Assembly: GCA_964564415.1 (NCBI GenBank)
Contig: CAZMAV010000010.1
Span: 62,001-126,000 of the forward strand
Reading direction: 5' to 3'
From: JALEFZ01 sp964564415
Lineage (GTDB): Bacteria > Bacteroidota > Bacteroidia > J057
DNA length: 64,000 nt
Positions 28,488 to 36,900 of this stretch are shown piece after piece. A program made the translations under genes and the position numbers. How positions within the stretch are numbered: position 1 is the first letter of the stretch; each line of letters begins with the position of its first letter. The notes under the pieces were generated by a model, which ran no database searches, had not been told where the DNA came from, and saw only the letters and a list, made by a program, of their open reading frames with translations.

Positions 28488-29075
28488 ATGGACAAACTCT
28501 GGGAAAGATACAGGGAATGGCTGAAGGCTCATGCTCCCTCACTTGCCGATGAAGTCAACGGGCCTGCTTCCTCCTATGCCCTGGAGGAAACAGAGGCAGA
28601 ACTGGGCCTGAAGTTTCCCGATCTTCTTAGGCAGTACTTCCTGGCATGCGATGGAGGAAAGGTAGCCAATGGCTTGCTCGGCAATTGGGATCTCTACTCT
28701 TTGGAGGATCTCCTGGAGGAGGCCCTGACCATGGAGGAGAGGGCAGAAGAAGGAGATTTCGGAAGTAACCGTAGACCGGAAGGGGGTAAAGTAAAGGCCC
28801 TCTGGTGGAATCCTGCCTGGATACCCATTGCAGGGAGTGGAAATGGACATTACATTTGTGTGGATACCGACCCGGCAGAGGAGGGGAATACAGGACAGGT
28901 CATCCTTTACTTTTACGACTCCGGAGAACGGCCCTGCATCGCCGGAAATGTCGAAGAGTGGTTTTCGTCAGCCGTCGAAAAGCTGGAAAGGGGGGAAGTA
29001 AAGGTCTCTTACGACGAAGTCCTGGACACCTGGGTCTTCGATCAGCCGGGCTTGCTAAATACGAAAGAAATATAA
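28488..29075 (+). CDS. SMI1/KNR4 (SUKH) family protein
   Basis: This protein has 195 residues. The family layout is clear: an N-terminal helix, EETEAELGLKFPDLLRQYFL (about 31-50), and the hallmark WIPIAGSGNGHYICVDTDP (about 108-126), followed by ILYFYDSGE. SUKH domains are often immunity proteins of contact-dependent toxins, but housekeeping members exist. No toxin gene is adjacent. It lies 6 bp behind fabG, implying co-transcription. Confidence 0.9.
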   Translation: MDKLWERYREWLKAHAPSLADEVNGPASSYALEETEAELGLKFPDLLRQYFLACDGGKVANGLLGNWDLYSLEDLLEEALTMEERAEEGDFGSNRRPEGGKVKALWWNPAWIPIAGSGNGHYICVDTDPAEEGNTGQVILYFYDSGERPCIAGNVEEWFSSAVEKLERGEVKVSYDEVLDTWVFDQPGLLNTKEI

Positions 29076-29232
29076 GTTTAAAACCTCTGAGCATCCCTAA
29101 AGGTTAAGTATTGGCATCGAAGACGGGCGAGGGCAGCAGTCAAATCCTATATTTACCCTGCATTTTTTCTGTCAATATAGAAAAGAGGAGTAATTTCCTC
29201 CCTACATTAGCATAAAGTTAGCAACCGCATAC

Positions 29233-31380
29233 ATGGATCTTTCTTTCACCTTTTCGCCCTTCTACCTACTGTTGATCATACCTGCTACTGGGGCGCTGGC
29301 CTGGTGGATGTACCGGGGAACCCGAGAGCTTTTGCCAAGGGGCATCGGCATCACCCTGGGGATCTTTCGCTTTGTGGTCCTTACCTGGCTGGCCTTTCTC
29401 TTATTGGAACCTCTCCTGACCTCTCAAAATGTCATTGTCTATCCTCCCATCGTCTCCCTGCTTCAGGATGACTCCGAGAGTCTGATGATTCAAAAGGACT
29501 CGGCCTTTGTCAAAAATGAATACAAAGGACTGCTCAAGGATTTTACCTCCTCCTTCGATCCTGAAAATTATTCTCTCAACCTCTTTTCCTTTGACCGGGA
29601 ACTGAGATCAGGGGTAGAGATCGACTCCCTGGACTTTGACCGGACGGGAACCAACATCTCTAAGGCATTGGAAGAAGTGGGTGACCTTTACCAAAACCAA
29701 AATCTGGGAGCGGTGGTCCTCATGAGTGATGGGATCACAACGGAGGGAATTAATCCCCTTTATGCTGTTTCAGGAATGAAGCAGCCCGTCTACACGGTTC
29801 TTATGGGGGATACTACTCCGCAGCGGGACCTCCTGATCAAGAATATTCTCTTCAACGAGATCGCCTACCTTGACAATGAGCTACCCATAAGGGTAAAGGT
29901 GCGCTCCAGCGGCTTTGACCAGGCCAATGTCACCATAACCCTCAACGGTCATGGCAGGAAGCTCGCCCAGCAAAGCCTCCGCCTCGGCCGCAACAATCCC
30001 GAAGATGAAGCCTCCTTTTCATTTAAGCCTGAGGAGACCGGCCTCCAGCAATACAGCATCAGCATTTCCAGAAAGGAAGGAGAAATTACTTATGTCAACA
30101 ACTTGAGGCGAATTTATATTAATGTGCTGGAGACACAGGTCAAAATCGCCCTCTTCGCCGGCTCCCCACATCCTGACCTGGGAGCCTTGCAACAAGCCTT
30201 TGCCAGAGAAAATAGCTACGAACTGAGTCAGTTTATTATTCGGTCCCCCGGCAATTTTTACCAAGATCCCTCCTCTATGCCCTTGGAGGATTTCGACTTG
30301 TTCATTCTGCACAATTTTCCCCAAAGCAACAGAGATAAAGAATGGGTCAATAAGTTGTTGGAACAGGTAAAAGCGAAAAAAAAACCCGTGATGCACTTTG
30401 TGGGAGCCTTTACGGACCTACCCACCCTCAGTCCGATGTACGAGTACATGGGCCTTACGCCCCGGGAGTTTAGCAGCCGTTCGGAGGAGGTCATCCCCAA
30501 CTTCCTGCCCAAGTACCGACAGCACTCCACCTTTACCTTTCCCGATGCATGGATTCAGTGGGCCAATGCTTCCCCCCCCATCTTTCGCAACCGCTCCAAT
30601 TGGCAGGCCAAAAAAACAGCAGAGGTTTACGCTACAACCAAGATCAAAAACGTCGTACTGGATTACCCTGTTTTTGCCCTTCAGAATCAACTGGGAAGAA
30701 AAAACATGGTCTTTTTAGGAGAAAATTTTTGGAGAATGCGGGCCCACAGCTTTGTGGAGACCGAGGACTTTGAAAACTTCGATGGCTGGTTGTTCAACCT
30801 GATCAAGTGGTTGATGGTCAATGACGACAAGCGCAAGTTCAAGGTGCAGCCCACCAAAAATCTCTTTGCGGGGGGAGAGCCTGTGATCTTTCGCGGTCAG
30901 GCCTACGACGACAGTTACAATCCTATCTCAGGGGTGGACATCAAGTTGGAACTGACCGGACCCTCAGGCAATGTCAACGATTACTTCCTCAATGAGGGCA
31001 GCAATGGGCAGTACTTCATCGAGCTATATAAATTGGGGGAGGGGACGTACAGCTATCAGGCCGAGGGTCGCAAGGACAACGTGCGGATAGGCAGTGATAA
31101 GGGGCAGTTTTCCATTGGTCGTTCCAATGTCGAGCACTTTCGATTGCAGGCGGATAAGGACATGCTTCAGCAGATTGCCCTTCGTACCGGAGGAGAATTC
31201 ATCTACGCCCGTGACCTGCCTGACTTGTCGGAAAAGCTCAAGGCCCTCCCGGAGATGAAACCTGTCCGGGACTACAAAAAAGAAAGGGCCGGCCTCAACG
31301 AATTTTTCTGGCCCATGGTCCTTTTACTCATCTTCCTCTCCATCGAATGGATCCTGAGAAAGGTGTATAGTTTGTTGTAA
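29233..31380 (+). CDS. BatA-like membrane protein with vWA-like segment
   Basis: This protein has 715 residues. Two N-terminal helices (about 8-28 and 38-62) are followed by a large exoplasmic region and one C-terminal helix (about 692-711, FFWPMVLLLIFLSIEWIL). Residues about 75-210 form a von Willebrand A-like core with VVLMSDGITTEG in place of a standard MIDAS order. A segment with FDLFILHNFPQ resembles glutamine-amidotransferase-like folds. This architecture is common in Bacteroidota as a conserved hypothetical protein related to aerotolerance BatA. The molecular role is unknown. It lies upstream of the EAD/MoxR operon but is separated from it by 436 bp. Confidence 0.7.
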   Translation: MDLSFTFSPFYLLLIIPATGALAWWMYRGTRELLPRGIGITLGIFRFVVLTWLAFLLLEPLLTSQNVIVYPPIVSLLQDDSESLMIQKDSAFVKNEYKGLLKDFTSSFDPENYSLNLFSFDRELRSGVEIDSLDFDRTGTNISKALEEVGDLYQNQNLGAVVLMSDGITTEGINPLYAVSGMKQPVYTVLMGDTTPQRDLLIKNILFNEIAYLDNELPIRVKVRSSGFDQANVTITLNGHGRKLAQQSLRLGRNNPEDEASFSFKPEETGLQQYSISISRKEGEITYVNNLRRIYINVLETQVKIALFAGSPHPDLGALQQAFARENSYELSQFIIRSPGNFYQDPSSMPLEDFDLFILHNFPQSNRDKEWVNKLLEQVKAKKKPVMHFVGAFTDLPTLSPMYEYMGLTPREFSSRSEEVIPNFLPKYRQHSTFTFPDAWIQWANASPPIFRNRSNWQAKKTAEVYATTKIKNVVLDYPVFALQNQLGRKNMVFLGENFWRMRAHSFVETEDFENFDGWLFNLIKWLMVNDDKRKFKVQPTKNLFAGGEPVIFRGQAYDDSYNPISGVDIKLELTGPSGNVNDYFLNEGSNGQYFIELYKLGEGTYSYQAEGRKDNVRIGSDKGQFSIGRSNVEHFRLQADKDMLQQIALRTGGEFIYARDLPDLSEKLKALPEMKPVRDYKKERAGLNEFFWPMVLLLIFLSIEWILRKVYSLL

Positions 31381-31816
31381 GTCCTGAGCTTATCCGAATG
31401 CAATGGCCCTAATCCCCCTGCTGACTTCCGATCCTATGAGCTTGAATAAGCAGGTGGAATTTTAATACCCCCAAAAATCTCCTGTAGGCTGTTTCATTTT
31501 ATCAGAAAAACTGGTTTTTTGGTATAAATTCGCCAAATTTCAAAATATCTAATATTCTACAAAATAATTCACGATGATCAGGAATGAATGGCTAAGGCGC
31601 TGTTGGGCTTATCATGAGTAACTTATCTTCAACCCCAACATCGCTAGTGATTGTATCGCAAAAAAATGATTCGCGATAATCACCAATGGGTAGGAGGCTG
31701 TCGAAGTTATCGAGTATAATTTATTGTTAACCGCCAAAGTCCCAACTCTTTTTTGCGAGAAGAAATTCGTGATCATCCCTATGTATCTTCAATAAATAAG
31801 TAAGACCGCCCCAGGT
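31381..31816. other. Intergenic region, 436 bp, upstream of the conflict-type operon
   Basis: This region contains three spaced copies of a 13-bp motif (described separately) and a possible -7-like box TAAATTCG at 31525-31532, one base off consensus. No gene is supported. Confidence 0.5.
31567..31778 (+). repeat. Three degenerate 13-mers ATTCRYGATNATC at about 100-bp spacing
   Basis: Copies lie at 31567-31579, 31669-31681 and 31765-31777 in the same orientation, starting 102 and 96 bp apart. The shared core GAT-N-ATC is itself palindromic. The last copy ends 39 bp before the ATG of the EAD/iSTAND gene. Candidate operators for control of the operon; the binding protein is unknown. Confidence 0.5.
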
Positions 31817-32953
31817 ATGATTTCCGCCCTCTGCAGTGAATTAAAATCCTTAATTGCCCAAAATAGGGTGGAGGAGATCTTTCGCCGTTTGGATGAGGAT
31901 ATCCTGGACCATGAAGCAGAACTGTACAATGAAGTAATCCTCCTGCAAAATCGCTGGAGCCAGGCCCAAACAGAGGGCAAGCTGGAACTTCTACGCCTGG
32001 AAGACAAAAACATTAGCTTCAACTCGATCAACCAGGCCCTCCTCTGGGTCATCGACCGATTGGAATCAACAAGCCTCAACACTAACCTTAGGCGTAAGCT
32101 GGATAACCATACAACCATTCCTCTGGAGCAGGCCTACACCTGTAACCGCTTTGAACAATATGAATCCTTTCTCCTTGCCCAGTATGACAGAGCGGAGGAC
32201 ATCGAAGTCCTCCACGATGGGAAGGTGCAGTTTTATTACCTCTATGGGGATATGCGTCAGGATTTACCTTCCTTGTTCGAACGCCTAAGGCTGGAAGTAG
32301 GGGGAAGATTGGAAAACTGGAAGAAGGAGAATTACGATCCGGGTGTCAAAACCATTCCCGTGGACTTCAAGCCCACCAAACTTCGAAACCTCAGGGTAGC
32401 CCGCATTGATTTTCGAAAAAAATTGCTTGCCCATTTTCTCGAACCCATCAACCAGCAAAAACCCCTGATGAAGCGCAAACTTCCCGACCTGCTGGAAAGT
32501 CCCACCCTTGAAGGATTTGGTCCGGAGGATTATGTCTTTATCCTCATTACCCTGGACGATCACAACTGGGATGCAGAAATCAGCCCTGAAATCGTCAGAG
32601 ACCTTTACAAAGACTTCTGCAACTGCGAACTGCCAGAGGCAGCCCCACATTTCTATTTCTTTTTCGGCATTGAATATCAAAAACAAAACCAGCAGGTAAG
32701 GCAGGAGGTAAAAGCGGCCATTGAAGACTCGAAATATGGCCTGGCCTTGGAAGAGTTGACCCCCCTTGAGCTAAAAGACATTAGCGAGTGGGTGAGCCAC
32801 TACCGCTTGCTATTGGAAGATGGACAAGACACCTGGCAGTTTGGAGAGGCGTTTTTCAAGGGAGAAAAACTTCTAGACATGGTGGATGTTACCCCTCGAC
32901 TTAAAAAGATCATCGACGCATACAACAAAGGAATCAGCCTCAAACGAGAATAA
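31817..32953 (+). CDS. EAD-type adaptor with iSTAND-like C-terminal domain
   Basis: This protein has 378 residues. The first about 88 residues are a helical domain like effector-associated domain 11 (LKSLIAQNRVEEIFRRLDED, then ELYNEVILLQNRW, ending with ALLWVIDRLES). The remainder begins with AYTCNRFEQYESFL (about 109-122), matching the C-[ND]-R-x-x-Q start of inactive-STAND domains, and includes YVFILITLDDHNW. No Walker motifs are seen. In bacterial conflict systems, EADs recruit effectors through like-with-like contacts, and iSTAND domains act as non-hydrolysing scaffolds. The MoxR gene follows after 7 bp. Domain names are from pattern recall, not a search. Confidence 0.65.
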   Translation: MISALCSELKSLIAQNRVEEIFRRLDEDILDHEAELYNEVILLQNRWSQAQTEGKLELLRLEDKNISFNSINQALLWVIDRLESTSLNTNLRRKLDNHTTIPLEQAYTCNRFEQYESFLLAQYDRAEDIEVLHDGKVQFYYLYGDMRQDLPSLFERLRLEVGGRLENWKKENYDPGVKTIPVDFKPTKLRNLRVARIDFRKKLLAHFLEPINQQKPLMKRKLPDLLESPTLEGFGPEDYVFILITLDDHNWDAEISPEIVRDLYKDFCNCELPEAAPHFYFFFGIEYQKQNQQVRQEVKAAIEDSKYGLALEELTPLELKDISEWVSHYRLLLEDGQDTWQFGEAFFKGEKLLDMVDVTPRLKKIIDAYNKGISLKRE

Positions 32954-32960
32954 ACAAGCT

Positions 32961-33875
32961 ATGAAGAGTAAGCCCCTATATACCGCTGACAAATATGTCC
33001 TCCCCGAAGGACTGGAACATGCCCTCAAGGGAGCCCGGAGACTTCAACAGCCCCTTCTCCTTACCGGAGAACCCGGAACAGGTAAGACTACCCTGGCCGA
33101 TTGGGCAGTCTTGTACCTGAGAGAGCAACCTGGCAGCAATTTTAGCGAAGAGGTCTTGCATTTTCAGACCAAAACTACCTCTCAGGCCAGGGACCTATTT
33201 TATACCTATGATGCCCTGGCTCATTTTCAGGCAGCCAACCTCAGCAAGAGCGAAAAAGGTTCTGAAGCTTTTATCGAGCTAAAAGCCCTCGGTAAAGCCA
33301 TCGCCATGAGCAATCCTAAGCCAGAATACAGTCACTTTTTTGAGACGAAGTTGCCCGAAAAAGCACAGTCTTCGGTAGTTCTTATCGATGAAGTTGACAA
33401 GGCTCCCAGAGACTTCACCAATGATATCTTGGATGAGATCGACCGCCAGCGCTTCTACCTCCGCGAACAAGACATCCGGCTGGAAAAAGGGGAGGAAGCC
33501 GAAATCGTCGTCATCATGACCTCCAATTCTGAAAAGAATCTGCCGGACGCCTTCCTTCGTCGATGTGCTTTCTTTTACATAGACTTTCCAAAGGGCGAAA
33601 GGCTGAGAAACATCATCAAAAATCACCTGGGCGATGCCACATCCTATACCGGGGATGCCCTACAGGAGTTTTTGGACTTCTTTGAGGAGGTTAGGAAGGC
33701 TTCGACAAGAAAGAAGCCCGCCACCGCCGAACTTATCGGCTGGTTGAGGATGCTGGAGGCCTTCGAGTACCTGGAGCAAAGTGAATCACGGAAAAAAGAA
33801 ATCCTCCTTCACAACCTGTCTTTCCTTGTCAAGACCCAGGAAGACCTGGAAGCCGCCAAAAAGTTGATTCAATAA
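32961..33875 (+). CDS. MoxR-type AAA+ ATPase
   Basis: This protein has 304 residues. The start is ATG 32961, 7 bp after the preceding stop; a longer frame overlaps that gene. Walker A is GEPGTGKT (36-43), Walker B is VVLIDEVDKA with D143-E144, sensor 1 is IVVIMTSNSEKNLP, and the arginine finger region is AFLRRCAFFYIDFP. MoxR ATPases act as chaperone-like remodelers, normally with a vWA-domain partner. Here the partner is probably the large protein encoded next. The ATG overlapping the stop region (33875) suggests translational coupling to the downstream gene. Confidence 0.88.
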   Translation: MKSKPLYTADKYVLPEGLEHALKGARRLQQPLLLTGEPGTGKTTLADWAVLYLREQPGSNFSEEVLHFQTKTTSQARDLFYTYDALAHFQAANLSKSEKGSEAFIELKALGKAIAMSNPKPEYSHFFETKLPEKAQSSVVLIDEVDKAPRDFTNDILDEIDRQRFYLREQDIRLEKGEEAEIVVIMTSNSEKNLPDAFLRRCAFFYIDFPKGERLRNIIKNHLGDATSYTGDALQEFLDFFEEVRKASTRKKPATAELIGWLRMLEAFEYLEQSESRKKEILLHNLSFLVKTQEDLEAAKKLIQ

Positions 33876-33971
33876 TGATACAAAGTCCTTTTTCCTATCA
33901 AAGCTACTGACTCACATAACAGACTGCCCCTTAACTGGCTCTTTGTCCGCCTGGAAGCCGCTGGTTTTCCC

Positions 33972-36900
33972 ATGGATACCGCCAGGAAGCTGAGACTGCT
34001 CAAATTAATTGAGGAGGAGGGCATCCATTATGTGGGAAACTGGGAAGAATTGAAGTTCCTTATCGCTCCCTTTGTAGCGACCCAGGCAGAGGAACAAAGG
34101 CTGTTTTATGAGATTTTTGAAGAGTTTCAGGCCGACTGCAAGGAAGTAAAACCATCGCCTTCTCCAGAGAAAAAGCCCTGGTGGGAGAAGGTTCAGATAC
34201 CCCTCATCGCCACAGCTGCCCTACTGGTCCTGATGCTCCTGCTGTTCTTCCTTTTCCGGCCTCAACCCCAGCCTCCCCTTCCTCTCAAAACTTCTCGCGT
34301 CTCGAAGTTTGTCTTGGAAGGCAGGGAAATGACTGTAAAAAATCTTAGCCCCAGGCCCGACAGCCTGGGTTTTGAATGGAGGCTCTACGATAAAAATGCC
34401 AGGTTACTGTTCCGATCAGAGGACGTTGACTTTCGCTGGCAGGTGGAAAATTATCGTGGGGCGCTTGAACTGGTCCTCAAAGCCCCTGCCAAGGCCGGGA
34501 TCACCTACGATCGAGATTCAGTCTCCTCCTTTTTTATTGTGGTCTGCAAGGAAGGGCCCCAGCTTGAATCCCGGAGCCTGGTACCTTCACCTTCGACCCT
34601 CCTTTTTGAAGACTCTCTCTACCGATTTGCCATTGATCCTGGAAGTGCCAATCAAGTCAAATGGATTTTTGATGGGAGGGATACCTTGGAAGGCGCTCGG
34701 GTGTCCTATCAGGTGAATAAATCCGAGGGCCAACTGGATGTAGAGATTAATTTGATTGATTCGGAGGACTGCTTTAATGGTCAGAAATTTACCTACAGCA
34801 TTTCCAGGGGCAAGCCCTTTCTCAAACTCATGGCCCTTCGCGAGTTAGAACCTGAGATACGCCATGAGCTGAGCCTGCTGTATTGGCTCCTGTTCGTCCT
34901 CCCTCTCCTGGCCCTTCCCTGGTTGCTGTGGCGATGGTGGAAGGAAACCCGGGCCAAGACCGAAGCGAAAAGCAGCCCTCAATTAGAGGAAGCGTATGCG
35001 GTCCTGGATTCCCCTCCCTACTTTATTCCCTACCGAAGCCAGGAAGAACATATCTCGGTTCCCCGGGACTTCTACCGGATGGGAGAAGTCCTTCGAAGGC
35101 GTCAGGAAGACCTGGGCAAAGAATTTGACAGCGAGGCCTCCATACAGGCTACCCTGGCTGCCGGGGGATTTCCGGCATTCAGGGAGCGGAGCCTGAGCCG
35201 ACCCACCGACTACCTGATGTTCATCCGCCGCCGACAGGAGGGCAACCAGCAGGAGCAATTGCTCATACGCCTGGCCAATTTCCTCCTCGACAGGGACGCC
35301 CCTGTCAAGGTATTCTACCACAATGGCAGCTTTGAGCGATTTTGGGAAGCCGGAGGGAAAGAAACCTATGGGCTGGATGAAGTCTACCGGGAGCACAGCA
35401 GGCATCGCCTCATACTATTGGGAGATGCCCATGGCCTGGTCAATCCCTACGACAGCCGGAAGCCTTCCCTTCTCAAAGGCAAACTGAAGGGCCTCTTAAA
35501 GTGGGAACGCCGCCTGGTTCTGACCCTGGAAGCCCCAGCAGATTGGTCCTGGCAGGAAGTGTTGCTGCACCGCCATTTTCTTCTTTATCCAGCTACGACG
35601 GCTGCCATGCTGGAGGCCCTGGAAGCCTTGGATAAGGACGAGGAATACCTCCCCGGTGATTTCGACCTTCATCAACGGCAATTACAGAAGGCCCATCCCC
35701 AGCCCTCGGCCCGCTATCGGCAGTGGACAAACCTGGAAGATGTAAGGGCCTATTTTGAGAGAGACAGAAAAACAGGCTTCAAAGGAGATTCCGAAGCCTT
35801 TCGCTGGCTTTGTGGCATTGCGGTTGCGGCAGCCCCAGACTGGAGCCTTAGCATAGCCCTGGGCCAGGCCCTCGGAATCGAGGTGAGCCACGATCGGCTA
35901 TTGATGCTTTCCCGCATCCCATGGCTGGCCACCAACTCTCCCAAGCATGAACTGAGGCTGGACCTGCTTCGCCACTTAAGTCCTGAAGACACCCGAATCG
36001 CAAGGGAGGCGGTACTGGCTGAGCTTGAAGTGGAAGAAGTGATGGAAAAAGTCCAAAGCAGCTTCGCAAAGATGCAGTGGACCTCGGACCGAGCAGTCCA
36101 GCACTTTGCCCTTGATCCCCGAAATCCCCTGCACAAACAGCACATCAGCGAGTTGAAAGAAATGGGCCTCCTCTCCGGGGAACAGGAAGAGGAATTGGAC
36201 TTTGTGGTGCGGGAGCAGGCGGATGGCAGTGGACTGCCCCCCAAAGCCAAACTTTCCCTCCAGGACTGGCTGGAAACTCCCCAAAGGCCCAAGATCTGGA
36301 CGGGCAACCTGATGCTGGCCCTGGCCTTGATTCTGCTGGGGCTGGGAGGGATGACTTATGGCTGGTGGTATAATGCCCAGGTGCATCAAGGGCCTGCCAA
36401 TCATCCATTTCAGCGAAATGTGAGCGAATCCAGTACGGCTATCGCCCTGCACAACCAGGCCATCCGGCTGTCCCAGCAAAGGGACTCCCTCAAGCTGTGG
36501 TCAGCATGGAAGAGCCAGGAAGAAAAGGTCGACTCGGCCATCCGTCTCCTGGCTTCTGCCCATGCTGCCGCCGAAGACAGGCTAAAGCCTCTGATCGACA
36601 GCAGCTACTTTGGGGTTATCTTTAACGATAGGTTCACAGAATTTAATTTTTTCCTGGAAGACTCCCTGGATTACGATTCTATAGGCTTCCTCAATCAAAC
36701 TTTTTATCCCAAGAGCGAGGAAGTATTTCAGGATCTGGCAGGTAGGCAATACCTGGCCATTACTCACTTTGCAGGCTTGGGTCAATGGTATGGATATAAA
36801 GAAAAGGGAGGCGAAGAGCAACTTGATTCAGCCCGGATTGCCTACGGCCGACTCATGGCTTACAGCCAGGACAGCTTTTTCGATTCTATCAGTGAGGAGA

